Shown piece after piece: positions 52,057-62,400 of a DNA stretch of 64,000 nucleotides. A program made the translations under genes and the position numbers. Location of the stretch: positions 1 to 64,000 of the forward strand of contig NZ_FOTS01000024.1 of NCBI RefSeq assembly GCF_900114615.1. Reading direction: 5' to 3'. Source of the stretch: Pelosinus propionicus DSM 13327 (GTDB lineage Bacteria > Bacillota > Negativicutes > DSM-13327). The first letter of the stretch is position 1, and each line of letters begins with the position of its first letter. The notes under the pieces were generated by a model. The model had not been told where the DNA came from and ran no database searches. It saw only the letters and a list, made by a program, of their open reading frames with translations.

Positions 52057-54165
52057 TTATGCCAAGGTTCGAACAGACTTCTCCCGGTTCCATTGGCGTG
52101 TCTTTGCAGCTGCAATAAATGCATCTTTGTCATTGGCATCCATGACACCCACATCTTGTCCAACATTAGCGTTTTTTAAAAGAGCTTGGCCGCCTTTATC
52201 GACGGCAATAGCCTTGAGATGACCAAAAGCATCGCGCACAAAATCAATTGCGGCGCTTTCCATTGATAGTGCTTTTACACCTTCGTCAGAGAGAATAACT
52301 GCGACTGCATCAAATAACACCGAAGGGGAACCAGCTAGTTGTCCCTCAGCAGTCAGTTTAAGACCACCTGCAAGCTTCACCTCTCCCACATTTGGGGAGA
52401 TAATCTTCACAGCAGCGCCAGCATCTGTCACCGCCTTTCTAATCTGTTCGATTACAGCTCCATCTGAGCCATTCGCGATCAGTATACCGATCGTGCGCCC
52501 TTTGAGCATGTCTTTCATCTTGCCGATGATTTGCAATGCGGGCGAGGGCTTCATCTCTTGTACAGCTATGGCAGCCGCTGGTGCATCAGGAAGTTTATCG
52601 ATCCCAAGGCCCCTGGCAACTCGCTTGGCAAGAGCTTCTTCGATATGTCGCAAGTGACCTACTATCGCATCACGCACGTGAACATGTTCAACCTTGGAAA
52701 GCTCAAATACTAGAGCCGAGGCGATGTGTGCTTGCTCATATGTTGTTTGGCTGATATAGAACATTCGCGCTTGACTGTAGTGATCAGCAAAACTTGCAGC
52801 ACGGATACGGCCCTTTTCTCCTGTTTCGGTTACCGCAGTGCTATGAAATCCGTAGGTCGGGGTCTCCCGGGGTGATTCAGCAGACAAGGAATTAGGCTCA
52901 TATGCAACTCGTCCCATAGGTTGCTCCATCTGCATCTGTCCATCACGTTGGTGGTTAGCGAAGGGACATTTGGGAGCATTGATCAGGATCTGGTGAAAAT
53001 TCGGCGTCCCCAGCCGAGAAAGTTGTGTGTCATGATAGGAAAATAAACGGCCTTGCAACAGCGGATCATTTGAGAAATCGATGCCTGGCACGAGATGAGA
53101 AGGACAGTAAGCAACCTGTTCCGTTTCGGCAAAGAAATTATTCGGCCAACGATCTAGTACCATGCGTCCGATTACTTTCAATGGCACTAATTCTTCCGGA
53201 ATCAGCTTAGTAGGATCCAGATGATCGAAGGGAAATTTATCCGCTTCTTCCTGGGTGAAAAGCTGTACTGCAAATTCCCACTCTGGGAAATTACCTGAGG
53301 TGATGGCATCGAACATATCGCGGCGATGAAAGTCTTGATCTGCACCAGAAATCTTGACTGCCTCATCCCAAATGGTGGACTGCAATCCGAGTTTAGGACG
53401 CCAATGGAATTTAACGAAAGTTGATTCACCTAACTGGTTAATCAACCGAAAACTATGTACACCAAAACCTTCGATCATCCGCAGAGAACGCGGTATTGTA
53501 CGATCAGACATAATCCACATTACCATATGCATGGATTCAGGGGTGAGTGAAATAAAATCCCAGAATGTGTCATGGGCGGTTGCCGATTGGGGAAAACCGC
53601 GATCTGGTTCCATTTTTACAGCATGGATGAGATCAGGGAATTTAATAGCATCCTGAATGAAAAAAACCGGAATATTATTGCCGACCAGATCCCAATTGCC
53701 TTCCTTTGTATAAAACTTGACAGCAAATCCACGTACATCTCGAGGGGTATCTACCGAACCTGCGCCACCTGCTACCGTAGACATACGAGTAAAAACAGGT
53801 GTTTTTTCCCCCACCTCTGTGAGTATCTTGGCAGTGGTGTATTGCTTTAATGAAGCAGTCAACTCGAAGAATCCATGTACACCTGTACCCCGCGCGTGAA
53901 CAACACGTTCAGGAATACGCTCGTGATCAAAATGTGTAATTTTCTCTCTAAGAATGAAATCCTCCCCCAGAGTAGGGCCACTGGGATTGGCTCTGAGTGA
54001 GTTTTGATTATCTGAAAGTGCAACGCCTTGATTAGTCGTAAGCACAGGATGCTGTCCACCAGCACTTTGGTGCAGCTCGCCGCCAACAGCCACTTGTGAA
54101 TCTTCACTTAAAGTTGAGTCCTTTTCCTTTGTAAGTCTTGCCGAATTATCCGTTGTTTTGTCCAT
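52057..54165 (-). CDS. katE: Large-subunit (clade II) catalase
   Basis: A 702-residue haem catalase: catalytic His in [13 protein letters not shown], Asn in VGNNIPVFF, haem Tyr in [14 protein letters not shown], and a C-terminal glutaminase/DJ-1-like domain (about 560-702, containing [14 protein letters not shown]) typical of the HPII type. It breaks down hydrogen peroxide. The ATG at 54165 follows AAGGAGATACATC. It is intact, unlike the small catalase at 41.6-43 kb. A forespore-type promoter match lies about 60 bases upstream. A weak hairpin at about 51973-52015 may end it. Confidence 0.95.
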   Translation of the reverse strand: MDKTTDNSARLTKEKDSTLSEDSQVAVGGELHQSAGGQHPVLTTNQGVALSDNQNSLRANPSGPTLGEDFILREKITHFDHERIPERVVHARGTGVHGFFELTASLKQYTTAKILTEVGEKTPVFTRMSTVAGGAGSVDTPRDVRGFAVKFYTKEGNWDLVGNNIPVFFIQDAIKFPDLIHAVKMEPDRGFPQSATAHDTFWDFISLTPESMHMVMWIMSDRTIPRSLRMIEGFGVHSFRLINQLGESTFVKFHWRPKLGLQSTIWDEAVKISGADQDFHRRDMFDAITSGNFPEWEFAVQLFTQEEADKFPFDHLDPTKLIPEELVPLKVIGRMVLDRWPNNFFAETEQVAYCPSHLVPGIDFSNDPLLQGRLFSYHDTQLSRLGTPNFHQILINAPKCPFANHQRDGQMQMEQPMGRVAYEPNSLSAESPRETPTYGFHSTAVTETGEKGRIRAASFADHYSQARMFYISQTTYEQAHIASALVFELSKVEHVHVRDAIVGHLRHIEEALAKRVARGLGIDKLPDAPAAAIAVQEMKPSPALQIIGKMKDMLKGRTIGILIANGSDGAVIEQIRKAVTDAGAAVKIISPNVGEVKLAGGLKLTAEGQLAGSPSVLFDAVAVILSDEGVKALSMESAAIDFVRDAFGHLKAIAVDKGGQALLKNANVGQDVGVMDANDKDAFIAAAKTRQWNREKSVRTLA

Positions 54166-54222
54166 GATGTATCTCCTTCCTATATCCATATCTAGTAAGA
54201 GTACGCCCCTCATCCTTAAGAT

Positions 54223-54252
54223 TAATATGGCTATTAACAGAACTATTTATTC
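54223..54252 (-). promoter_or_regulatory. Sigma-G/F-type promoter of katE
   Basis: On the minus strand GAATA (54252-54248), an 18-base spacer and CATATTA (54229-54223) match gHATR-N18-cATWHTA at every position. The element lies about 58 bases before the ATG. The rest of 54253-54408 shows no gene. Confidence 0.65.
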
Positions 54253-54408
54253 CTGTCGCCCCTGAGTATGAGTGATTTATATTCGTTATCAGACTATCTC
54301 TAACTGTCAGTCCCTCACTGTTTTACAGTTTATTTCAGTGGTACGATCCTTATCTCAAAAAGGAACAAATGCTTTCTGCTAGTTGCCGTCCCATAGCGAT
54401 ATAAGCTA

Positions 54409-54474
54409 TTGCCTAATCAAAAGCCGCTGCTTATTATCTTTAAGTAATAAGCAGCGGCTTTATGATTAGGCAAC
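54409..54474 (-). terminator. Very long hairpin after the HD-domain gene
   Basis: TTGCCTAATCA plus AAGCCGCTGCTTATTA on the left are mirrored on the right, giving close to 28 pairs. The inner stem ends in GGCTTTT on the minus strand. It probably terminates the HD-domain gene and shields katE. Confidence 0.65.
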
Positions 54475-54539
54475 AAGTTTTGCATCCTATTTATTTGCTA
54501 AGTTTCTCTCTGCTTCAAGTTAAAAGAGGAAATAACTGA

Positions 54540-55142
54540 TTAACTAAAAGTATTCTCTCTCACACCTGGCAATAAATCATAAATAGACCTGCCAATCTTT
54601 TGTTCAAATTTAGCCTTAATTTCAAACAGCAGCTTCCATTTGATTGCAGTATATTTCGTTGTACCATACCGAAGAGCAGCATCCACTAACCTCTTTTCCA
54701 GTAGGCAAAATCCGGTAGGAAGAGCTAGACAATCGCACAGTTGAATAAGCCAATCATATTCATTATATTCAATGGATGTTATATAGGATTCTAGAAACTG
54801 TATTTCCTCTGCCGAACAATCCCGCTTACCAGAATATTCATTTAAATCTTTAAGCCAAAAGGTATGAGTAATACAAATCCTTGCAATATCATCGTATCCA
54901 TGTTGTTGTAAAAAATGATACCCATCAAGAGAATGACGCATATAAGTGATTCCGGCCCGTCTACCGATATCATGCAAGTACCCCATTACATAAGCGACTT
55001 CACTATCAAGGTCAGGATGTACTTTCGCAATGGCCTCAGCGGCTTGCGCAGTAACTAAAGAATGAGCCACCCAATTACCTGGATTAAGTCTTTCCGCTTC
55101 CAGTAAGAACATTGCAGCTGTATCTCTATTAGGAATCGTCAT
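54540..55142 (-). CDS. HD-domain phosphohydrolase family protein
   Basis: A 200-residue HD-superfamily protein with a metal site: WVAHSLVTA, LHDIGRR (near residue 65), MRHSLDGY and ICITHTF. The family includes predicted nucleotide phosphohydrolases; the substrate is unknown. The ATG at 55142 follows GAGGTGG. It is monocistronic, between two terminators. Confidence 0.8.
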   Translation of the reverse strand: MTIPNRDTAAMFLLEAERLNPGNWVAHSLVTAQAAEAIAKVHPDLDSEVAYVMGYLHDIGRRAGITYMRHSLDGYHFLQQHGYDDIARICITHTFWLKDLNEYSGKRDCSAEEIQFLESYITSIEYNEYDWLIQLCDCLALPTGFCLLEKRLVDAALRYGTTKYTAIKWKLLFEIKAKFEQKIGRSIYDLLPGVRENTFS

Positions 55143-55290
55143 AAATTTCCACCTCAAATTAATCTTTATAGAGCTCAGATTATGTTACTCTTTACAAACT
55201 TGATTTATGATAATTGGAAGTACATCAACTTAATAGTCTACATTCGTTATATTACAATAATCTCCTTGTAAAATTCCTCAAAAGAAAATA

Positions 55291-55320
55291 CTCTTGCAAA
55301 GCTAGGCTGCTTTGCAAGAG
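55291..55320 (-). terminator. Terminator after the chemoreceptor gene
   Basis: CTCTTGCAAAG pairs exactly with CTTTGCAAGAG around an eight-base loop, followed on the minus strand by TATTTTCTTTTG. Confidence 0.85.
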
Positions 55321-55353
55321 TTTGCCGTGAGTAATTACCATCAATCGCCAACG

Positions 55354-57321
55354 TTACAGTTTAAATTTTGCAATCGCATTTTGTAATTTTTCAGACATCA
55401 TCACTAAGGATTGGCTGGCTGCTGCAATTTCTTCCATAGATGCTGCCTGCTCCTCAGTCGTAGCTGATACCGTCTGCGTATGTTCAGCTGCCGCCTTGCT
55501 TATTTTATCAATCTCGTAGACTGCTCCTACAATTTGCTGACTTTCATCGGACATCTGCTGCATAGCTGATGAAATGCATTTGAATTGCCCTGAGACCCCT
55601 TCAACCAGTCCTACAATTTCTTGAAAGGCTTGACCTGCAGTATCAACAACTTCACCACCTATTTTAACTTCCCGTGTACCATCATTCATGGCTACTACGG
55701 CTTTATCCGTCTCTGTCTGAACTTCAATAATCAATTCTGAAATTTGCTTGGTTGCCTCTTGAGATTGCTCAGCCAATTTCCGTACTTCTTCTGCTACCAC
55801 AGCAAAACCCCGTCCCTGTTCGCCAGCTCTAGCTGCTTCAATAGCCGCATTAAGTGCTAGCAGATTCGTCTGCCCGGCTATACCAGAAATGGTTTCAACA
55901 ATCTGACCAATTTTTAGTGACCGCTCTCCTAGCTTAGTCACCGCCTCTGCCGAATTGGCAACTGTTCGCTCTATCGTCTCCATTTGCAGCATAACAGCGT
56001 TAATTGATTTTCCGCCACGCTGCGCCGCAGTTGCCGCTTGCTCGGATATAGTATTTACCGAACTAGCATTTCCTGACACTTCCTGAATACCCGCTGACAT
56101 TTTTTGTACCACTGAAGAGGTTGTATCAATAGTATTTACTTGCTGATCCGCCCCTTGTGCTAATTGGCATATGGTAGCTGCCACTAATTGGGTACCCTGT
56201 GCTGACTGATCAGCACTTGCTGTAAGCTGTTCAGAAGCAGCTGAAACTTGCTCAGCTGAAGACATAATATCAAGGATAATGTTCTGCAAATCTTCACGCA
56301 TTTTATCCAGCGATACTGCTAATTTATTAACCTCCGCCACACCCTGCACTTGAACCTTATTACTTAAATTACCACTGGCAATTTGATCTGCTACTTGTAC
56401 CAGATCATTAAGAGGCTTAGTCATTCCCTTAGCTACATAAATCGCGGTCCCTGCCGCAATCAGCACAGCCAGCAAAATCAATACTGACATTACCAGCAGA
56501 CTATGCTTGATTTGATCGGTGATTTCTTTCTTTGGTAAGTATGTAATTATACCCTAGTTGTAACCTTTAACAGGCGCAAATACAATCAAGGAATCTATCC
56601 CAGCTGAAGATATCGCTTCCATATTACCAACCTGGCCAGCGATAACATCCTGAACATATTTTGCTTGTCCGATATTCTCTTGCTTAGTTACCTTTTCTGA
56701 ATTTATACTGGCTAACAATGTTCCTTTATTATCTACTACATCCAAATAACCTGAATTACCAACCGAAGTTCGAGAAGCTATTTCTCCAATCGTTTTTAAA
56801 CTTACATCTCCAGCCAGCACTCCAATAATCGTACCACTTGAATCTTTTATCGGTGTTGAAATCGTTATAGTTGGCGCGTTGGTCAACTGTGAAATATAAG
56901 ACTCCGTAAGAAAAGTATTTCCCTGTAAGGCTTTTTTGAAGTAATCTTTATCAGCTTTATTGTTTAGCGCTGAGTTGGTGGTTTTTGCAATCTGCATACC
57001 AGTTACATTCATAACATAGATTGTCTCAAATTCGGGATGCTTTTTTTGAGCAGTAATAATCATTTCCCGAAACTTGGCCGCATCCATGGAATATGCAGTC
57101 GGTGATAAAGCCAGTATCTCCATTAATTTTGTATCATCATTCATAAATTGCTCAATTTCATGTGCAGTTTGATTCGCTATCGTTAGATTATTTTTTGCTA
57201 TTTCTTCCCTGGTGGTATTAACATTCATATAAGAACTGACACCACCAATTATAGCTGCTGATAAAAAAGAAAATAATACCAACAATATAATTAACTGCAT
57301 CTGCAATGTATTCTTTTCCAT
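55354..57321 (-). pseudogene. Methyl-accepting chemotaxis protein interrupted by an amber codon
   Basis: The upstream part (57321-56554) has a membrane helix (about residues 7-28) and a dCache-type ligand domain (about 35-250), and stops at TAG in VKGYN[14 protein letters not shown]. The reading frame continues unchanged through the second membrane helix, HAMP and a full signalling domain with the hairpin tip ([18 protein letters not shown]). Homologous receptors usually have Trp at that place, so TGG to TAG is likely. No frameshift is involved. The ATG at 57321 follows GGGGAGC. Either a recent nonsense mutation or a read-through gene. Confidence 0.88.
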
Positions 57322-57533
57322 GTTAAGCTCCCCTTTATTTATTTCATTCATGACTGACTCTTTCATTGCAAGAACTAAAATTCCTCAACCTTAGGCATGA
57401 TCATCCGAAAATAAGGTTTTGCTATGCAAATTCGATTTTTAACGAACTATGCAGGAAAATATGTAATCACTGATACTGCTGGAAAGCATCACCAGTGACT
57501 ACAGTTTTAAAATCTGAGTTATGCTTTAATTTA

Positions 57534-57914
57534 TTATCTGTAAACTGCAATTACTTCAATCTCAACTAAAGCGTCTTTAGGCAATCGTGCAACTTCAATA
57601 CAAGCACGAGCAGGAAAGTTTTTATGAAAGTACTCAGCATACACATTATTTACAGTAACAAAGTCATTCATATCTTTGATAAAAACGGTGGTTTTAACTA
57701 CATCATCCAGCGTCGATCCCGCTTGAAACAAAATAGCTTTTACATTTTCTAATGATTGTTTTGTTTGTGCTGCTGCTCCGCCTTCGGCAAATTCTCCGGT
57801 AGTAGGATCTATAGGTAATTGACCAGATACAAATATAAATCCATTGGTTTTAATTGCTTGAGAATAGGGGCCAATTGCCTTTGGAGCTTTATCCGTATTT
57901 ATAACCTGTTTCAT
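57534..57914 (-). CDS. ridA: RidA enamine/imine deaminase
   Basis: A 126-residue canonical RidA with [16 protein letters not shown] at the start, the catalytic Arg in [13 protein letters not shown] and a closing VEIEVIA. It detoxifies 2-aminoacrylate released by PLP enzymes. It lies ten bases downstream of the PatB-like lyase gene, whose cysteine or cystathionine cleavage would form that product. AAGGAG precedes the ATG. Confidence 0.95.
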   Translation of the reverse strand: MKQVINTDKAPKAIGPYSQAIKTNGFIFVSGQLPIDPTTGEFAEGGAAAQTKQSLENVKAILFQAGSTLDDVVKTTVFIKDMNDFVTVNNVYAEYFHKNFPARACIEVARLPKDALVEIEVIAVYR

Positions 57915-57924
57915 ATTTAACTCC

Positions 57925-59091
57925 TTATCGTTTATTTATTGCTGCTTCCATTCTTTCCAGCGCTTCTACCAGCCGGGAACGGGGACAAGCAATATTCAGT
58001 CTCATAAAACCTGCACCGCCAGGTCCAAAGGTAGACCCTTCATTCATAGCAACTTTTGCTTCTTCTAAGAAGAAGCGGTGTAACTCCTTTGGTCCCATAT
58101 TCAGTTCCTTGCAGTTTAGCCAAATAAGATAAGTCGCTTGCGTTTTACTAACTTTGATTTTAGGAATCCTTGTTGAAACGAAATTTTCAAGGTATTCAAG
58201 GTTGTCCTGCAAATACTCTACTAATTGATCTGCATAGTAATCACATTCGTTGTAGGAAACTTCAATCGGCAATGTACCAAATACAGTTCTGCCATATGCT
58301 TTGTTATTTTCAAGTGGCGCATAAAAAAGATCGTGATTATGCCGATTGGGAATAATTACAGCCCCAGTCCTCACGCCAGCAATATTAAAGGTTTTGCTAG
58401 GATTAACACAAACTACACAGTTATCTGCTGCTTCTTGAGAAAGACTTCCAAAAGGAATATGTTTGCTCCCTCTATAAATAATATCAGAGTGAATTTCATC
58501 GGAAACAACAAATACATTATGTTTTAAACAAAGTTCGGAGATTCTTGTTAACTCTTCTCTCGTAAAGCATTTGCCAACTGGATTATGGGGACTGCATAGC
58601 AAAAACATCGTTGTTCTTTTTTTACTAAGCAATTCTTCCAGATTTTCATAATCCACTTCATAGCTGCCATCTTCTTTTAAAATCAGATTATTTCCAAGTA
58701 TGTGTCTGCCGTTATTTGGAATGATATCATGAAAAGGATGGTAAGCTGGCATCTGAATGACAATATTGTCACCAGGATTCGTGAAGGCCCGCATTGCATA
58801 TACGATGGCAGGCACTACAGCCGGTGTATATTCCACCCAGTCAATGTCAACATTCCAGCCAAATCTTTTTTTCTGCCAGTTAATAATTGATTGCTCAAAA
58901 GTTTTACAATTTACAGGATAACCATAGATACCGTGTTCTGCTCTTTTCACCATCGCATTAATGACCGGCTGTGGACATTTGAAATCGGTATCAGCGATCC
59001 ACATCGGTATAACATCGTCTGCATAAGTATCCCATTTCTTACATTCTGTTTTCTTACGGTTAACAAGTTCATCAAAATCATGTTTTAACAT
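57925..59091 (-). CDS. patB: PatB/MalY-type C-S beta-lyase
   Basis: A 388-residue fold-type I PLP enzyme: [10 protein letters not shown] near the start, [11 protein letters not shown], Asp in VVSDEIHSD and the PLP Lys in [10 protein letters not shown]. MalY/PatB enzymes cleave cystathionine, cystine or similar thioether amino acids to a thiol, pyruvate and ammonia. With RidA downstream and a transporter upstream it forms a sulfur amino-acid use operon. AGGTGGG precedes the ATG. Confidence 0.93.
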   Translation of the reverse strand: MLKHDFDELVNRKKTECKKWDTYADDVIPMWIADTDFKCPQPVINAMVKRAEHGIYGYPVNCKTFEQSIINWQKKRFGWNVDIDWVEYTPAVVPAIVYAMRAFTNPGDNIVIQMPAYHPFHDIIPNNGRHILGNNLILKEDGSYEVDYENLEELLSKKRTTMFLLCSPHNPVGKCFTREELTRISELCLKHNVFVVSDEIHSDIIYRGSKHIPFGSLSQEAADNCVVCVNPSKTFNIAGVRTGAVIIPNRHNHDLFYAPLENNKAYGRTVFGTLPIEVSYNECDYYADQLVEYLQDNLEYLENFVSTRIPKIKVSKTQATYLIWLNCKELNMGPKELHRFFLEEAKVAMNEGSTFGPGGAGFMRLNIACPRSRLVEALERMEAAINKR

Positions 59092-59117
59092 TAGAATCCC
59101 ACCTTCACAATTTATAA

Positions 59118-59711
59118 TTAAACCTGATCACTAGGATTAATACCTAACTTTCTGCGCCAATAACGAGAATACACTGCACCTAATGGATTATGGGCAAGTA
59201 CTCTGTCTTTGGCAACCAGACAAGATGTCGGCACAGTACTAGCACCTGTAAACAATGCATCATGACCTACACATAAGCCAATGGTAACACAAAAATCAAT
59301 TTCTTTATCTTTAAGTATTTTAGCTTGCATGATAGGATTGCACATGGTTTCACGCGCACCCTCTTTAATTTGTTCCAAATTAAGATTATCCTTGGCAATA
59401 CCGCAAACTTTACAGCAAACCGAATACACTTCAAAAAATTTAGAGAAATACTCTTCAATTAGTTTTGCCTCTTGGTTAAGACCAATACAAAACGCCATGC
59501 CAATTTTCTTATAGTCCATCATTTTACAGAATTCAACCGTTTCTTCCAAACGAGTAAGGTTATTATAAAAACGTCCTTCTGTACAAGCAGCCGCCTTCAT
59601 AATATCGAGCTTCTCATTCACATAGGCTTCTTTAACATCTGTAAGACCAATTTTAGTGCAATTTTGACCTTCTAAATAACATTTTCTATGAGTGCATTTT
59701 GCACATTTCAA
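59118..59711 (-). CDS. DUF1847 cysteine-rich protein
   Basis: A 197-residue protein with an N-terminal metal-ligand-like run (CAKCTHRKCYLEGQNC) and more Cys pairs (CCKVCG near residue 100; GLCVGHD near 150), as in the uncharacterised DUF1847 family. The Cys pattern suggests a zinc or iron-sulfur site. The start is TTG, nine bases after AGGAG. It lies between the transporter and PatB genes, so a role in handling the imported sulfur compound is plausible but unproven. Confidence 0.82.
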   Translation of the reverse strand: MKCAKCTHRKCYLEGQNCTKIGLTDVKEAYVNEKLDIMKAAACTEGRFYNNLTRLEETVEFCKMMDYKKIGMAFCIGLNQEAKLIEEYFSKFFEVYSVCCKVCGIAKDNLNLEQIKEGARETMCNPIMQAKILKDKEIDFCVTIGLCVGHDALFTGASTVPTSCLVAKDRVLAHNPLGAVYSRYWRRKLGINPSDQV

Positions 59712-59728
59712 AATAAACAGCTCCTTTA

Positions 59729-61084
59729 TTAGTTTATTAATATAAATACCACATTTATAAGTACAGCCGCAGCCATAGGAATTGCAGTTCTTTTTACCAC
59801 TTGAACAGGTGATACGCCTGCAACACCGGCTATAGCAACAATGGCTGCTGTAATTGGTGACACAACACGCCCAAAGCTTGTCATAATTTGCATTGGCAAT
59901 AAAAGAGTAGCAACATCAATTTTTAATGAAGCAGCAATCTTAGGAGCAAGGGCGGCAAAAGAAAAGAACGCAGCATTGCCTGACCCCATTAAGAACGCGC
60001 AGCAAGCAATTACTATACAGAAAAGAATAATCAATGCATGAACACCCAAGCCCAAATCTTGCGCACTGGCAGTCATAACATCTACAGCACCAATCTTCAT
60101 TAATCCACAAGCAAATACTTCACCTGCAACTATTAAACTGACTACCGTTGCAAAACTATTGCCCATTCCTTCATATAAATATTTTAAGCTCTGCAACGTA
60201 GTTCGAAAGTCCTTAGTTCTCACATACTCGAAGATCATGCTTATGAAAGTGCTTAAAAACATTGCAGTAACAACATCCATTTGAATCTTACATTTAAAAA
60301 TTGGACTAAATCCCAGAATAAATATCATCGGAATAATTGGAAGAATCGCATAGATCAAAGGAGGACGGCTTTCGTCTTCTTTAACAAATTCAGCAGAATT
60401 CTCATAGCCAGCAAAGCCCTCTTTTTTATCCCACCATTTTTGTGCATAGTAATGTACAACGCCAAGAATCAAAGTTGTTGTAACGAATATTGGTAATTGA
60501 TATTCAATAAAATAAACTGCAGGATCTACCTTACAGATAGAAGCTGCAAGAATCGCATTGCCCGAACCAGGGCCAACATCCATGTATTGTGCACAACCAA
60601 TTACGCCAAGTGCGGATAATTTACTAACGCCTGTTCTTATGAGAATCGGATACAGCGTTACCATGAGTAACAAAGCTAGTCCTGCATGACTTGGAATAAA
60701 TAATACTAAAAATTGACTTATATAAAAACTAATAACAAGAAGGATATAAGGTGATTTAATATGTTTGAGAGGAGAAGCAACTACAGCAAATAAAGATTTA
60801 CTTGCTCCGATATATTCCATATATCTTGCAAAGCCTGCGATCGACATGAGAGTCAGTCCAAGTCCAGCAACACGCGAACTAAGCAAAACCTTAATCGTAT
60901 GGAAAACATCCAGCAGAGCTGAACCAGAAGATTCTTTAGCAGAAAGGATAGAATTGTTGCCGATAAGGTAGGTTGCAAGAAGCAGAATAATCCCTGCAAT
61001 CAGAAGAATAGCTTGTGGATAATGTTTCTTTATGATCATATAAATTACCCAAGCCACCACTAAAATTGTAATAATTATGCCCAT
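59729..61084 (-). CDS. DcuC-family carboxylate/amino-acid transporter
   Basis: A 451-residue membrane protein of the DcuC/C4-dicarboxylate carrier superfamily, about 12 helices (IGCAQYMDVGPGSGNAILA; LMGSGNAAFFSFAALAPKI; FGRVVSPITAAIVAIAGV). DcuC proteins carry C4-dicarboxylates, but relatives carry other organic or amino acids; the operon suggests a sulfur amino acid here. The ATG at 61084 is spaced seven bases from GGAGG; the ATG at 61090 is too close. Confidence 0.85.
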   Translation of the reverse strand: MGIIITILVVAWVIYMIIKKHYPQAILLIAGIILLLATYLIGNNSILSAKESSGSALLDVFHTIKVLLSSRVAGLGLTLMSIAGFARYMEYIGASKSLFAVVASPLKHIKSPYILLVISFYISQFLVLFIPSHAGLALLLMVTLYPILIRTGVSKLSALGVIGCAQYMDVGPGSGNAILAASICKVDPAVYFIEYQLPIFVTTTLILGVVHYYAQKWWDKKEGFAGYENSAEFVKEDESRPPLIYAILPIIPMIFILGFSPIFKCKIQMDVVTAMFLSTFISMIFEYVRTKDFRTTLQSLKYLYEGMGNSFATVVSLIVAGEVFACGLMKIGAVDVMTASAQDLGLGVHALIILFCIVIACCAFLMGSGNAAFFSFAALAPKIAASLKIDVATLLLPMQIMTSFGRVVSPITAAIVAIAGVAGVSPVQVVKRTAIPMAAAVLINVVFILIN

Positions 61085-61173
61085 GTACATTCCTCCATTT
61101 ATTGGAATCTAACCATTGATATTTGAATCTTCTCCTTCCAAAATTATTTAAACAACTTACTCATCTATTTTAA

Positions 61174-61194
61174 TTGGTGCTTGAAATTCACCAA
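61174..61194 (-). promoter_or_regulatory. Secondary operator-like repeat before dcuC
   Basis: TTGGTG-N9-CACCAA, a relaxed version of the stronger site at 61204-61223, ten bases away. Confidence 0.35.
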
Positions 61195-61203
61195 ATATCT
61201 TGT

Positions 61204-61223
61204 TGGTATTCTGGTATACCAAG
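61204..61223 (-). promoter_or_regulatory. GntR operator before the dcuC operon
   Basis: TTGGTATTCTGGTATACCAA contains the perfect palindrome TGGTATACCA. The same 12-mer CTGGTATACCAA occurs upstream of the GntR gene at 62075-62086. Confidence 0.65.
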
Positions 61224-61263
61224 AAATACTTCATAATTTTATATCGATTACAACTCATTTTTT

Positions 61264-61995
61264 TTATTCTGAGTGAATCATTTTTTCAATGGCAATTTTG
61301 GCGTTATTTAAATGTTCTTGCATAACACAAACTGCCGCTTGCGGATTTCTTTCAATAATATGATGTAAAATTAATTGATGATACTGCAGAGATACTGCAT
61401 GCCTTGTAGCATCACTTAAAGACTTTTGTCGTGAATACGATAGCAAATCCGATAAAAATTCATTGACTTGTATAATAACATCATTATGCGCAGCAGCAAT
61501 AACAGCCGTATGAAATTTCGTTGACACATCACTGACTGGTTTTCCAACTGAAATTAGAAACTCCATTTCCAGCAAGACTTGCTGCATCTCTTCAATATCA
61601 GCCTCCGTCCTTCGCTCTGCAGCTAATCGTACAGCCTGAATTTCAAAGGCTTCACGCGCTTCAAACAAATTTATCAATTGATCAGCAGGATCAGTCATAA
61701 AAAAATCAATCGTATGTAAAATACGTTTCATTTCAATTTTTTTTACAAAAACGCCTTCTCCACGTATATGCTGAATGGCACCTAAAAACTCTAATACTTT
61801 TAAGGCTTCTCTTACTGGAACACGACTGACATTGAATATTTCAGCCAATTCTCTTTCAGAGGGTAATTTATCGCCCTCTTTCAAATGACCTTCCCTCATA
61901 AGCTGCTGAATGCGGCTTACAATTTGCATATAAAGAGCGTCAGACGAATCTTCAACATATTTCTTTAACGGAGTTTCTACAAAAAAATTTTTCAT
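61264..61995 (-). CDS. GntR/FadR-family transcriptional regulator
   Basis: A 243-residue regulator with a GntR winged helix (MREGHLKEGDKLPSERELAE, then FNVSRVPVREALKVLEFLG) and a C-terminal FCD ligand domain. It lies just upstream of the dcuC-DUF1847-patB-ridA operon in the same direction. I chose the ATG at 61995 after GGGGAAACGAG; upstream frame to 62085 covers the operator and is not coding. Shared operator sequence links it to both promoters. Confidence 0.9.
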   Translation of the reverse strand: MKNFFVETPLKKYVEDSSDALYMQIVSRIQQLMREGHLKEGDKLPSERELAEIFNVSRVPVREALKVLEFLGAIQHIRGEGVFVKKIEMKRILHTIDFFMTDPADQLINLFEAREAFEIQAVRLAAERRTEADIEEMQQVLLEMEFLISVGKPVSDVSTKFHTAVIAAAHNDVIIQVNEFLSDLLSYSRQKSLSDATRHAVSLQYHQLILHHIIERNPQAAVCVMQEHLNNAKIAIEKMIHSE

Positions 61996-62074
61996 CTCGT
62001 TTCCCCTATATATTTCATTTCTTCTTGCTACAGTGTATGTTAATTCTCTTCTTAGGAGCAATAGTACGGAATAC

Positions 62075-62086
62075 TGGTATACCAAA
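62075..62086 (-). promoter_or_regulatory. GntR operator copy upstream of its own gene
   Basis: CTGGTATACCAA, identical to the core at 61212-61223, about 80 bases before the gntR start. Consistent with autoregulation. The following gap 62087-62340 is AT-rich and shows no gene. Confidence 0.6.
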
Positions 62087-62347
62087 TATCATATAAAAAG
62101 AATTACCATAATCATATGCAACCATTCATAATGCTACATTCTTTAACATGATTATAGTTTTCTTTGAAAAAAATGTCAAATAAAAATTAGAATATTAATA
62201 CTTTTTTTACAGGATAAAACTCTTTTAGCATTTATTTAACAATTTTTTCATAAGAAAACATTGCCCTTAAGCAAGATAAGTCTATTTGTTGTTTACCATC
62301 CAAGAATACCTACAGCAAATCTATATTCTTCAACTATTCCCTTAAAA

Positions 62348-62377
62348 GCAAGCCCTGCAGTTGCCTGTATGGCTTGC
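62348..62377 (-). terminator. Terminator after the FGGY kinase
   Basis: GCAAGCC and GGCTTGC form a seven-pair stem with a 16-base loop, followed on the minus strand by TTTTAAGG, about 25 bases past the stop. Confidence 0.55.
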
Positions 62378-62400
62378 CTCTTTCAATCTTTGCCAGCGAC

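Noticed and set aside
55354-57321. Pyrrolysine read-through as the explanation of the amber codon
   Set aside because: Homologues carry Trp there, not Lys, and no pyl gene is in the window. A nonsense change is simpler.
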